49,755 nucleotides of DNA from the NCBI GenBank assembly GCA_041740975.1, contig JBGSKV010000098.1, positions 1-49,755 of the forward strand, in the 5' to 3' direction. The DNA is from JBGSKV01 sp041740975. GTDB lineage: Bacteria; Bdellovibrionota_B; Oligoflexia; Oligoflexales; JALZUQ01. A model generated the notes under the pieces. The model searched no databases, was not told the DNA's origin, and was given only the letters and a program-made list of their open reading frames with translations. This document shows, in pieces, positions 9,707-18,019 of this stretch (the stretch's first letter is position 1; the number at the start of each line of letters is the position of its first letter). The translations under genes were made by a program, and so were the position numbers.

Positions 9707-9707
9707 A

Positions 9708-10802
9708 TTAAGTTCCTGGTCCGAAGTCTTGAGATTCTGGAAGAACGGTAACGTCGGCCGGGGCCACATACATGATGACCCTATCTCCGTCGCTTATTTT
9801 GGAAGTTTCGGCATTAAAAACATTCGCTCTCAATCGATGCTGCGCGTGACAAAGCTGAAGCTGCTCGCTTTCTCCTAAGTACGTCAGATGGTCCAAAGTC
9901 ACAGTAAACGAGTTTTCTTCAGAGCTCGCTGCCTTGAGCGGACGAATCTGCACGGATTCGGGTCGAAAAGACAGAGTCACTTCAGAGCCAATATCAAAGA
10001 CATCGCGCCGTGATCCGGCAAAGAATTTTCCCATAGAGGTATCCACGACATCGTCCGTGCCTCGGCGCGCTATAATTTTTCCAGGAACCAAATTAGTTTC
10101 GCCAATAAACCCTGCGATAAACGAATTTGCTGGCGACCGATACAGCTCCCGCGGAGATCCGGACTGCATCAGCTTGCCGCGATGCATGACGGTTATTTCA
10201 GTCCCCATCGAAAGTGCTTCTTTTTGATCATGTGTAACGTACACAGTAGTGATGCCGGTTTGCTTGTGAATGCGGCTGATATTGTCTCGCATTTCGAGCC
10301 GAAGCTTCGCATCCAAATTGGATAGTGGTTCGTCTAGTAGCAGTACACTTGGTCTGATAGCAAGGGCCCTAGCCAAAGCCACGCGCTGTTGCTGCCCACC
10401 CGAGAGCTGACCCGGATATCTGTCTGCATACTGTTTTAACTGAGTAAACTCCAGAACGTCGTCGACTCGGCTGTCTATTTCAGAAACCGATAATTTGCGA
10501 AGTTTAAGTCCATAGGTCACATTTGCTTTGACGGTCATGTGTGGCCACAAAGCATAATTTTGAAAAACCATACCGATGTTGCGTTCGGCGGCGGCAAGCT
10601 TTGTGACGTCTCGGCCATCAAATAAAATTCTGCCGCTTGTCGGCTTTTCAAGTCCCGCTAACATTCGCAAAGTTGTTGTTTTGCCGCAGCCGGATGGCCC
10701 AAGCAAGAAATGCAGGGCCCCATTCTCGATAGTGAGATTCAAATCACTGACGGCTTCCACTTGACCAAATCGCTTTGTGACGTGTGAGAACTGAACTTCC
10801 AT
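9708..10802 (-). CDS. ABC importer ATPase, FbpC/PotA type
   Basis: 364 residues. All nucleotide-binding motifs are intact: Walker A GPSGCGKT (about 35-42), Q-loop FQNYALWPH, signature LSGGQQQR (about 134-141), Walker B VLLLDEP and the switch His in VTHDQ. After the ATPase core comes a C-terminal TOBE-like regulatory domain (from about 235; FRPESVQIRP), usual for iron, sulfate, spermidine and sugar importers. It sits between the binding protein (4-base gap) and the permease (1-base gap), so the three form one operon. It hydrolyses ATP at the cytoplasmic face of the permease. Confidence 0.92.
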   Translation of the reverse strand: MEVQFSHVTKRFGQVEAVSDLNLTIENGALHFLLGPSGCGKTTTLRMLAGLEKPTSGRILFDGRDVTKLAAAERNIGMVFQNYALWPHMTVKANVTYGLKLRKLSVSEIDSRVDDVLEFTQLKQYADRYPGQLSGGQQQRVALARALAIRPSVLLLDEPLSNLDAKLRLEMRDNISRIHKQTGITTVYVTHDQKEALSMGTEITVMHRGKLMQSGSPRELYRSPANSFIAGFIGETNLVPGKIIARRGTDDVVDTSMGKFFAGSRRDVFDIGSEVTLSFRPESVQIRPLKAASSEENSFTVTLDHLTYLGESEQLQLCHAQHRLRANVFNAETSKISDGDRVIMYVAPADVTVLPESQDFGPGT

Positions 10803-10806
10803 TCCA

Positions 10807-12123
10807 TTAACCTGCTTTGGGTTGTGTTTGTACGTCTTTATATTTTTTCTGGGCAGCTTCTACCCACTTATTGATAGTTTGGTTGCGAAAAACATCGTCT
10901 CCCCACTTCTCACTTAGTTTCAATAGTTCTGCTTCCGTAACGGGAGGTACCGAAATCATTTTCAGTTGAGTTGCGACATGCTGGCCTTTGACGATGGACT
11001 TCCAAGCGTCTTTAAGCTGGCGATGGGTATCAATGTGTGTTGCGCCAAGGAGGTCATCGAAGATTCTTCGAAGTTTGCCAGCTTTTTCATTATCAATTTT
11101 GAGATATGATTTTTGTTCGAATGGATTCAGAGCCATGACGCGCTTGCCATCCGTCAACTTATAAGCCGAGGGGTGAACCGCCATCCTGCCAAGGTAAGAC
11201 CGCGTGGGTCCCCCCGCCTCTCCCACGGGTAGCATAAGGATTTGCTGTGTCTCGGGACGGAGGATAAACTCAATGAACCGTGAAGCGACCTGCTTGTTGG
11301 CCGCACCTTTAACGATCGCAATGGGATCAGGATCCAAAACGGTTTGACCTTTCGGAAGAATAAATCCCAACTTATCGGCGCCAAGTTCATTAATCTTACC
11401 AAATGCATAAAAGTCAATGGCCATGGCCGCGACCGCATCTCCGGAAACAACAGCCTTGATAGGATCGGAACTCGAATGGGTAAATTGCCGAATGTTCCCC
11501 GCAGTTGCCGTAAGAATTTCCCACCCCTTCTGCCAACCAAATGCCGCCAACACGATTTGATTCATGGCTCCAGCTGTTCCGGAACGGCGAGGATCGGCTG
11601 CAGACAAATTATTGAAGTATGAAGCTGCTGCGAGATCTTCCCAAGTTTGAGGCTCCGGACGTTTTTCCATTTTCAAAATTTTCTTGTTGTACAAAATGCC
11701 GAATGACGACAATGCTGTCGCAATCCAGGTTTTGTCTTTATCGGCGAGTGCAGTGCCAGCCGCGGAAGCCGGTATGTCTTTCCAAATATGAGCTGGTAGA
11801 TCGAGCGGTTGGAGAAGGTTATCGCGAGAAAGCTCAAGGAAAGTCGATGTTCCCCCTCCCCAAAAAATATCGATACCAGGCGCCTTTGGATTCTTAGCGT
11901 GTCGAGCCCGAAGGAACCGAATATCATCGGAAGTGCCGCCCTGGTCTAGCCAGTCCACGACAACATCGGTCTTATATTTTTCTTTGTAGTACTTTTCAAA
12001 AAGCGGAATAAACTCTTCTTGTATCGATTTACGATGGGGAGAGAGAATAACTAGCTTGTCAGCGCACAATGCGGCTTCATTTACAAACAACAACAAACAA
12101 AGTAACGTCCACCACAACTTCAT
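10807..12123 (-). CDS. Periplasmic substrate-binding protein, iron type
   Basis: 438 residues with a cleavable signal peptide (MKLWWTLLCLLLFVNEAALC, cut near residue 20). The fold is the family-1 extracellular binding type: KLVILSPHRKSI opening strand, DIFWGGGTSTF, then ALSSFGILYNKK and TWEDLA, the usual landmarks of ferric/AfuA-like and 2-aminoethylphosphonate binding proteins. It runs about 100 residues longer than typical FbpA, with a helical extension at the C-terminus. GGAGGAG lies 6 bases before the ATG. First gene of the importer operon, so it likely sets expression of the rest. Iron specificity is inferred; the tyrosine ligands cannot be assigned with confidence. Confidence 0.82.
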   Translation of the reverse strand: MKLWWTLLCLLLFVNEAALCADKLVILSPHRKSIQEEFIPLFEKYYKEKYKTDVVVDWLDQGGTSDDIRFLRARHAKNPKAPGIDIFWGGGTSTFLELSRDNLLQPLDLPAHIWKDIPASAAGTALADKDKTWIATALSSFGILYNKKILKMEKRPEPQTWEDLAAASYFNNLSAADPRRSGTAGAMNQIVLAAFGWQKGWEILTATAGNIRQFTHSSSDPIKAVVSGDAVAAMAIDFYAFGKINELGADKLGFILPKGQTVLDPDPIAIVKGAANKQVASRFIEFILRPETQQILMLPVGEAGGPTRSYLGRMAVHPSAYKLTDGKRVMALNPFEQKSYLKIDNEKAGKLRRIFDDLLGATHIDTHRQLKDAWKSIVKGQHVATQLKMISVPPVTEAELLKLSEKWGDDVFRNQTINKWVEAAQKKYKDVQTQPKAG

Positions 12124-12431
12124 TTACACTCCTCCAAAAATGGATTCATTTCCTGATTCTACAAATCTACAACAATGCCGCAACGCGCAATTTAGGCGCG
12201 AAATTCAGAAATTTGCGAACTATGTGCGCCAATCTTGCGTGCTTTGTGAGGGATTCATAGGAAAAATAGCGCTATCGTCGCGGAGTGTATAAACAATATC
12301 TGGAGATATGGGAATGCTCTTTACCGACTCTTAACATAAGGGTTCATGCTCAGACAAAGGGAAGTTGTCTGACTGGCCGGTTAAATCAACTTTTCACCGA
12401 ATGTCAAAATTTAGAAATAAATATATTGAAA
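12124..12431. other. 308-base gap between two minus-strand genes
   Basis: No supported gene. It holds the promoter region of the importer operon and a 7-bp hairpin, CAGACAA (12351-12357) against TTGTCTG (12365-12371), downstream of the dockerin-like gene; without a T run this is at best a weak terminator. Short AT-rich frames here look accidental. Confidence 0.5.
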
Positions 12432-13235
12432 TCACAGATTGTTAATATTGAAACCCGAGTTATCACGCCACACGGTGTAGTCGGCAGAGTTACTCTCACC
12501 ATCTCGATTGAAGTCGCAATTTATGCCGCCGTAACTCGCATTCCACAACACGTGATCCGTCGTGTCAATAATGCCGTCTAGATTGCAGTCACCTTTATAA
12601 CCTTGCCAAACGCGAACATTGGCCGCGACCACCGCCGGTCCCATGACCGTAGATGTACCCACTGCTGTAAAGATGTTGCCGGACGAAGTATTACCCGCTT
12701 GGCTATAAAACAGTGGGTACTGACCCGAAACGAACGTTCCTTTGAGTAAAAGTACTTCTGTTTTCAAAGGTCCAAGCGTTCGAGGAGTCACTCCCCACGG
12801 ACTGCCAACAAGATTGGAAAGATTTTGATAAGCCACTCCACTCGAAGTGGGCGTTCCGCCCGCTATGGAACCAACACCGTAAAAAATATTTTGTTTATTG
12901 GGACTAATGAGTTGAGAGGCATAAAGTGGAGACTGTCCGATAACAACTTCCGTGTATCCCGGAAACACGCTGGTTTGAAACACATTGAAACCTGCTAACG
13001 CACCATTATTGACCGTTCCTCGCGGAGCTTCCATGGTGACGGTCGAAATATTTTTTAATAAAACTCTTAACCCAGCCAATCCATGACCGTCCGTAGCACA
13101 TGTCAGTTCCCAGGTTCCACCACCACCAACCACGGGCTTCATGGTTAGCGAAAGATACAAGTTCGAAGCCATTCCAGTCTGAGATGCGAAGAATATACTG
13201 GCGACAATGACAGATTTGAACCAAGTGATTTTCAT
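12432..13235 (-). CDS. Secreted protein with C-terminal dockerin-like repeats
   Basis: 267 residues. Start chosen at 13235, preceded by GAGGAGAG; a longer frame upstream lacks a site. A signal peptide (to about residue 23) leads into a beta-rich domain of about 180 residues with no recognised family. The last 50 residues hold two EF-hand-like calcium loops of the dockerin type I pattern: DCNLDGIIDTTD and DFNRDGESNSAD, each followed by the dockerin helix (HVLWNASYGG; YTVWRDNSG). In cellulosomes dockerins bind cohesins; outside them the pair usually serves as a calcium-binding end module. No cohesin is encoded here. Likely a surface or secreted protein; function unknown. Confidence 0.75.
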   Translation of the reverse strand: MKITWFKSVIVASIFFASQTGMASNLYLSLTMKPVVGGGGTWELTCATDGHGLAGLRVLLKNISTVTMEAPRGTVNNGALAGFNVFQTSVFPGYTEVVIGQSPLYASQLISPNKQNIFYGVGSIAGGTPTSSGVAYQNLSNLVGSPWGVTPRTLGPLKTEVLLLKGTFVSGQYPLFYSQAGNTSSGNIFTAVGTSTVMGPAVVAANVRVWQGYKGDCNLDGIIDTTDHVLWNASYGGINCDFNRDGESNSADYTVWRDNSGFNINNL

Positions 13236-13536
13236 ATTTCTCTCCTCAGAGAACTCGCGAGCCAAAGAACGATAAAGACGTTTCGGCGCCGTCGGGGTTA
13301 CACTTGACCTTCGTTGGATTTTATTCACATAATCAGCAAGTTACGTATCGTCGCAGATTTAAAATCCCATCGACAATAGTTCGGCATCAAAACACCGCCT
13401 CTATTACATCAATCTAACCTCCCAAAATTACGAACGTTTCCTAGAGTGATGCGGCAATCGGCCCTCCCGTGTCGAAGACTTGTGTGCTCCTGCCGAACTT
13501 TGGTTCGGTCACCATAAAATTTAGAGGCTTAGTAAA
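13236..13536. other. 301-base divergent intergenic region
   Basis: It separates the dockerin-like gene (minus) from the lipoprotein gene (plus) and must hold both promoters. The only clear structure is a 6-bp hairpin, CCGAAC-TTTG-GTTCGG (13493-13508), about 28 bases before the lipoprotein ATG, where it would lie in the leader. No other gene is supported. Confidence 0.45.
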
Positions 13537-15228
13537 ATGGTCCGGCTTGTCTATTTGATCCAATTGATTGTCATCAGCTTTAGCATATCGAGTTGTGGTG
13601 ATTCGTTCTTAGTAGAAACTCGCGGAGCGCATGGGCAGGCAAATGAGGCTGACGCATACTTTGCCAAAACAATCTCAAGTCCTGAGTTCTTTCAGCTAAT
13701 GGATTCTAGCTTCGCAAATTTTGGTGAAATAGATCCGAACGACAGTGAAGCCATTTGGGCCGTATCGCAGTCGCAAAAATTTGCCGAGCACAAATCCGTT
13801 CTTATTAGGAAGTGGGCATTGGCGCGAGGCGCCCTCCCGCAAATTCTGACTCCATCTATTCGCCAAGAAATCGAAAACAATGATTTGCTTCAGCGGATAG
13901 CAAGAATGCCAGACTTTCTAAGGTCAATGCTGAAGTTTTTTGTCGATGACAGCTATATCATTGCAGAGATACAAAACAAAATCACCTCGATCTTAGATAA
14001 AGTTCTCAAGCGCCAGACAAATCTTCACAAAAAGATAAACTATCGCTTCGATCACTTTCTTACTGCTAAGCCAAAGGTCGTTGAAGGTAACCTAACTTAT
14101 TCTGAATTTGCTTTTGAAGAGCAGTTCGTCCGTTGGTACTATATTTTTTCTATCGATAACTTCTGGACTGATGATAAACCACTCGATAATGATAATCATG
14201 GGATTCAACTGCTGTCCTCTCTTCAAGTCCTTTCAGAACTTCAATATTCTTTGGGAATTGCCGTTCCCGGCCAGTCGACACCGCATGGTGGCCTCTCATT
14301 TGACGCAAAAGAAGGCGCCGTCGCGACTCCTAGCAAATTCGATTTGAGAGCCGAGCCAGACGCTACACGCTATTTCAGTGGCAAATTTAAACTCTCTTAC
14401 AAAAATGGCGACATCGTCGATATTGCGTCGGATCTTAGCGAAACATGGGTCAACATCCCAACAGCAACGACATTAGATGAACAAGCCAAGTTGTGGATGG
14501 CCGGTGCAAAACTTTTTGAGCGATTGCGGCCTGCACATTATGAAAAACTTTCCAATTTCTATGATCATGCCCTCTGTAAGGAAGCTTTCGGCATGCCTCT
14601 TTCTATCCTTGCCTCCATGAACACTTTATTGAATGGTCCATTTATTGATGTGGAAAATCGTTTAGTACGAAAATACGCCAAGATTCCAAACAACACTGCC
14701 CCGTTTCAACTGAATGCCGATGAACCGGCCGGTTTGATCGACATGATTCGTGCAGCCCATGCTGTGTATTTATGGGCGGAACAGCTCAGAAATCAAGACG
14801 ATCTCATAAATACGCAATCGGAACATGGTCTGGATGTGACGCCAATTGCAGCCGCCTTCCCTCGTCTCAAAGACGTTTTGCGCTTACTTTTACAATCCAT
14901 GTTGAAGAAAAATGTAGGACCAGAACAGCTCGAACATACTCTCAAAAATCTAAACCTATCGGAACTGGCAGAAGTGATCGTCGTTTTGACAAAAATCGAA
15001 AAGAACATCATTCAAAGCAGCTATTTGAAAAAGGCAATTGAAACCATGACTCGACATTTTTTCGCGAAGAAAATCAACTCTCAACTGAGCCAACCGAAGC
15101 TATCTCAGGCGGATGTGGCGTGGGTTGTTGCTCTGATAGACTCATTGGCCACAACCGATAATCCTATGGCACTCTCGAAAGAATTTGCCGATCTACATTC
15201 ATATGTTAAAGAAAAAATGGCTCCATGA
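13537..15228 (+). CDS. Large lipoprotein of unknown function
   Basis: 563 residues. The first 20 residues form a lipoprotein signal ending at ISSC-Gly, so the mature protein is probably lipid-anchored in the periplasm or outer membrane. The rest is mostly helical without repeats or recognisable catalytic motifs. GAGG lies about 10 bases before the ATG. Its stop overlaps the start of the next gene (ATGA), so the two are translationally coupled and probably act together at the outer membrane. I do not recognise the family. Confidence 0.72.
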   Translation: MVRLVYLIQLIVISFSISSCGDSFLVETRGAHGQANEADAYFAKTISSPEFFQLMDSSFANFGEIDPNDSEAIWAVSQSQKFAEHKSVLIRKWALARGALPQILTPSIRQEIENNDLLQRIARMPDFLRSMLKFFVDDSYIIAEIQNKITSILDKVLKRQTNLHKKINYRFDHFLTAKPKVVEGNLTYSEFAFEEQFVRWYYIFSIDNFWTDDKPLDNDNHGIQLLSSLQVLSELQYSLGIAVPGQSTPHGGLSFDAKEGAVATPSKFDLRAEPDATRYFSGKFKLSYKNGDIVDIASDLSETWVNIPTATTLDEQAKLWMAGAKLFERLRPAHYEKLSNFYDHALCKEAFGMPLSILASMNTLLNGPFIDVENRLVRKYAKIPNNTAPFQLNADEPAGLIDMIRAAHAVYLWAEQLRNQDDLINTQSEHGLDVTPIAAAFPRLKDVLRLLLQSMLKKNVGPEQLEHTLKNLNLSELAEVIVVLTKIEKNIIQSSYLKKAIETMTRHFFAKKINSQLSQPKLSQADVAWVVALIDSLATTDNPMALSKEFADLHSYVKEKMAP

Positions 15229-16490
15229 CTTCTGCTACAAAAACTATTGTGGTTTTTTCATTCCTTACAAGCTGCTTCTTTGCGTCTAACAGTCAGGCGA
15301 AACCCTATAGCGCATTGGTACTTCCCAAAGGTTCCGGTCTTTTTAAACTTTCTTATCGAAGTGGCACCGTCACTGAAACTTACGATGATCAGGGCAAAAT
15401 GGTGCCGACAGGGGATGCTATCCGTACGGACTTGAATGCGGCAAACATGATTTCCATAGACGGAAGGTTAGCCGAGCTGGTTAAGGAACTCAACGAATAC
15501 GGAAAAATGGAAAACGGTTTACGCTTAGGCGATTCGTTGCTTTTGGGAACCGTGACCGCCAACGCCAAGGCTCAAATCAACGCGTCTGTTTTGCAGCTTG
15601 GATATGGCATAACTCGAAACATCAGCATCTTTGGCGCCCTGACACACGTACGTGCAAGCGTTGATGCAAAACTCCAGATGAAAAGCAACAACAACGCCTT
15701 GCAGATTGCCGAGAGTCTTGGCGATTTGGCATATGACCAAGTAAAAGAAGGTTTGACGCTAGCCAGCCGAGTTTCTGTTACTGATGTAGAAGGTGCCATT
15801 GTATCAAAAGGCTATAAACCCGTTGAGAATTGGGAAAACAGCGGCATTGGGGATGTTTATGCCGGATTTATTTATGGCCAAGCTTGGCGCATCAATCGTA
15901 AATTCATTTATGATCTCGCTTTTGTCCCAAACCTTTCGATTCCGACTGGATATGTCGAGCAGCCTGACTATCTGCAGGATGTCAGTGTTGGCACTGGGAC
16001 TTACCGACTTGGATTAGGGATCAATCAATTGGCTCGTTTCAAAAGTTCTGCATTGGGTTTCAATGTCAACTATTCCCATGGCTTTGCGTCCACCCGCGAG
16101 AAAAGAGTTCCTTTGAGTGATGAGCCGCTCATCGATAAAAATCGATCCACTGAAGTCCAGTACTCGCCAGGCGATGAAATGTCGGCAGAGGTTCTCGTGA
16201 AACAAAAGCTTTGGCGTGCCATAGGTCTTGGTTATCGTGTCGGACATTTCCAACATTCTGAAGACAGCTACTCGGGAAAATTGGTCGGAAATTACGACGC
16301 CCTTAGCTCTGGGTCAGATAAATCTAAGAACTATCAAGAAATGGAAATTTCTTTTGATACAGTTTCTATGTTTAAACGAAAGAAATTCGCTTATCCTTTC
16401 GCGGTGGCGTTGAGCTATCATGACATTTTCGATGCCCTCAACACTGATGACCTGAACTATTGGCAGTTTTCTTTAACAGGCTATTTTTAG
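15225..16490 (+). CDS. Probable outer-membrane beta-barrel protein
   Basis: 421 residues. A signal peptide (to about SQAKP, residue 26) is followed by alternating-polarity strands typical of a barrel: LFKLSYRSGTVTE, SVLQLGYGITRNISIFGALTH, RKFIYDLAFVPNLSIPTGY, GLGYRVGHFQHSE. The chain ends in aromatic Phe (LTGYF), the usual recognition signal for the barrel-assembly machinery. It loosely resembles FadL/transport-type barrels, but no diagnostic motif was identified. It is coupled to the upstream lipoprotein gene by a 4-base overlap, suggesting a lipoprotein-porin pair. Confidence 0.7.
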   Translation: MTSATKTIVVFSFLTSCFFASNSQAKPYSALVLPKGSGLFKLSYRSGTVTETYDDQGKMVPTGDAIRTDLNAANMISIDGRLAELVKELNEYGKMENGLRLGDSLLLGTVTANAKAQINASVLQLGYGITRNISIFGALTHVRASVDAKLQMKSNNNALQIAESLGDLAYDQVKEGLTLASRVSVTDVEGAIVSKGYKPVENWENSGIGDVYAGFIYGQAWRINRKFIYDLAFVPNLSIPTGYVEQPDYLQDVSVGTGTYRLGLGINQLARFKSSALGFNVNYSHGFASTREKRVPLSDEPLIDKNRSTEVQYSPGDEMSAEVLVKQKLWRAIGLGYRVGHFQHSEDSYSGKLVGNYDALSSGSDKSKNYQEMEISFDTVSMFKRKKFAYPFAVALSYHDIFDALNTDDLNYWQFSLTGYF

Positions 16491-16508
16491 TTTATTAATC
16501 TGATGCCA

Positions 16509-16535
16509 TTGGAAAAGTAAAAAAACTTTTACCAA
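16509..16535. terminator. Bulged hairpin between convergent genes
   Basis: TTGGAAAAGT and ACTTTTACCAA pair with one bulged A around an A-rich loop. It lies in the 38-base gap between two converging genes and runs over the stop codon of the minus-strand one. It could act as a shared terminator, but there is no clear T run. Confidence 0.35.
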
Positions 16536-17053
16536 CTCCAAGAATCTTTGCCGATGACGTTCGTGATGGCAACCACGCCATTGTCTTCAGCGATTTCCGT
16601 GATCCAATTGAAGTTCAGATTGAGGACTGAGATAAACAATGCAAGCGCGACTCCGTAAACGACGTGTCCGGCAATATCACTCAACGCTACGCTAAAACCT
16701 TTATCTCCTCGAAATTTCTTCAACGGATGGTGTTCAGCGACGAAAATCACCAGCCAAAAACTTACGATAAATCCATGCACCAAGCCAAGCACGGCCCCAA
16801 AGAGAAGAGACCAGGCGTCTCGAGGCAAGCCAAAATAACTCCACAAGCTCACGTAGAAAAATGCAAATAAAGCGCCCATCCCGAGGTGAATCAACATTCC
16901 GGCGCGAAACGCGTATCGGCGCGAAATCAACGAGCCAATTGAACGAAGCATATCAAACTTAAAATGAGTCACACCTTTCCAAGCAGTAAAAAGCCCCACC
17001 ATAAGAAACGCCGCCAACATGCCCGCCAAAAAAGTTCCCAAGAACTGATACAT
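16529..17053 (-). CDS. Small four-helix membrane protein
   Basis: 174 residues with four predicted membrane segments: FLGTFLAGMLAAFLMVGLF, a Gly/Phe-rich segment near 50-70 (MLIHLGMGALFAFFYVSLW), LLFGAVLGLVHGFIVSFWLV, and a C-terminal one (VVYGVALALFISVLNL). A conserved-looking His sits in segments 2 and 3 and an EHHP motif follows segment 3. These could bind metal or haem, but the family is not one I can name. The gene is monocistronic and converges on the barrel gene. Confidence 0.6.
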   Translation of the reverse strand: MYQFLGTFLAGMLAAFLMVGLFTAWKGVTHFKFDMLRSIGSLISRRYAFRAGMLIHLGMGALFAFFYVSLWSYFGLPRDAWSLLFGAVLGLVHGFIVSFWLVIFVAEHHPLKKFRGDKGFSVALSDIAGHVVYGVALALFISVLNLNFNWITEIAEDNGVVAITNVIGKDSWSW

Positions 17054-17208
17054 ATCGCCCCCTCGCTACCCGAGAAAAAGTAGAAACCCTGCTGATGCCT
17101 TTCAATATTCAGGCCAACTCAACATATCTGATTATGGTGCAATAACATGATGCAAAAACTGGCGAGCAAATTGCAATTGCTGACTTAGATACGTTGAAAG
17201 GGGAACTC

Positions 17209-17463
17209 ATGGGCCGCTGTGTCGTGTGTGAGAATTTTTATGATAAGTCGTTTGAAGTCGTGATGGACGGAAAAAGCTACACTTTTGATTCATTTGAATG
17301 TGCAATACATCAGTTAGCTCCTGCCTGTGATCACTGTGGTCTTCGCATTATGGGCCATGGTGTTGAGTCCAATGATCGGATGTTCTGCTGCGCGCACTGT
17401 GCGCGCACAAAAGGCGTACGAGGCGTCTCAGACCGTACGGATGGAATCGCCGCCGTTCAATAG
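17209..17463 (+). CDS. Small Cys/His-rich probable zinc-binding protein
   Basis: 84 residues. Start at ATG 17209, directly after AGGGGA; an in-frame TTG 15 bases earlier is less likely. Four Cys clusters are visible: CVVC (4-7), FDSFECAIH, CDHCG and CCAHCAR. The pattern C-x2-C with FECA and CAHC is that of a small treble-clef or TRASH-like zinc-binding protein found in many bacteria and annotated only as metal-binding. A MGHGVE motif lies between the last two clusters. It may be co-transcribed with the tiny gene 60 bases downstream. Function unknown. Confidence 0.7.
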   Translation: MGRCVVCENFYDKSFEVVMDGKSYTFDSFECAIHQLAPACDHCGLRIMGHGVESNDRMFCCAHCARTKGVRGVSDRTDGIAAVQ

Positions 17464-17523
17464 TGAAGTTGTAGGCATCTAACTCCACCGTCACCTTAAA
17501 CCAAGGATGAATTGGATATTGTT

Positions 17524-17679
17524 ATGATCTTAAAAAAAGATAAGAAATCAAAACAAGATAAAAAGGTCACTAAAGAAATCGACGAAACTCTCGACGATTC
17601 TTTCCCCGCCAGTGATCCACCGGCGTGGACGCCTGTCTTTGGCATTCGAAAGAATCATTCCAAAAAAACGAAAGACTGA
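17524..17679 (+). CDS. 51-residue protein with DDSFPASDPP motif
   Basis: A short open frame starting at ATG 17524 and encoding a Lys-rich N-terminus, the block DETLDDSFPASDPPAWTP and a basic tail. The core L-D-x-SFPASDPP-W is a recurring signature of very small uncharacterised proteins across Proteobacteria, which is the main reason to call this a real gene. No membrane segment or signal is present, so it is presumably cytoplasmic. It follows the Cys-rich gene in the same direction. The ribosome site is weak (AAGGATGAATTGG lies about 10 bases upstream). Confidence 0.7.
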   Translation: MILKKDKKSKQDKKVTKEIDETLDDSFPASDPPAWTPVFGIRKNHSKKTKD

Positions 17680-17712
17680 CATTCCATTGAATCATCCCCG
17701 TACGCTTCGAAA

Positions 17713-17770
17713 TCGAGCAATCGTTGCAGAAGCAACTCGTGCGGTGACGCACGCGTGTGCGGAGCCTCAC
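17713..17770. repeat. Dispersed structured repeat, copy 2
   Basis: Matches 202-258 over about 57 bases with few changes, mainly in small-stem loops. As in copy 1, a long imperfect palindrome of unrelated sequence follows, then the piece GAAAGGCGGAGC. The flanking genes of the two copies are unrelated, which argues for a mobile or independently maintained element, not a gene duplication. Confidence 0.65.
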
Positions 17771-17799
17771 TGTGGGAGGTAACGACTTTGCAACGATAT

Positions 17800-17931
17800 G
17801 GTTTGGTCAAGCCAGTGACGATGGGTCCAGGGAACGGAGCGAGCCGGATGCGAGCGACATTAGTGAAGGCGGATGCAGGGATGCATCCAGCCGAACGTCC
17901 CTGGACACATCGTTACTGGGAGGACCTAACC
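17800..17931. repeat. Long imperfect inverted repeat
   Basis: Bases 17812-17833 pair with 17898-17919 at 20 of 22 positions; weaker pairing extends the arms to 17800 and 17931. The 64-base centre contains a further hairpin, GGATGC-agggat-GCATCC (17871-17888). Frames reading through here have no coding character. It occupies the same place in repeat copy 2 as the 299-364 palindrome does in copy 1. Confidence 0.6.
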
Positions 17932-17952
17932 GGATGATTGCAAAAATAAAAT

Positions 17953-17973
17953 CTCCGCCTGTGAAAGGCGGAG
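17953..17973. terminator. 7-bp GC-rich hairpin
   Basis: CTCCGCC-tgtgaaa-GGCGGAG, flanked by AAAAT on the left and TATTTAAAAT on the right. It could end transcription in either direction. Its right half is also the 3' shared piece of the dispersed repeat. Confidence 0.45.
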
Positions 17974-17986
17974 CTATTTAAAATCC

Positions 17987-18009
17987 CCACTCTCGCTGGG
18001 CGAGAGTGG
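17987..18009 (-). terminator. 10-bp hairpin after the 18.0-19.2 kb gene
   Basis: CCACTCTCGC-tgg-GCGAGAGTGG is a perfect 10-bp stem 11 bases beyond the stop of the minus-strand gene. On that strand it is followed by GGATTTTAAAT, so an intrinsic terminator is likely. Confidence 0.6.
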
Positions 18010-18019
18010 AAAAACTCAT

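Noticed and set aside
17755..17981. Two overlapping short frames in the repeat region
   Set aside because: They read through inverted repeats; any similarity to proteins would reflect mis-annotated repeats.
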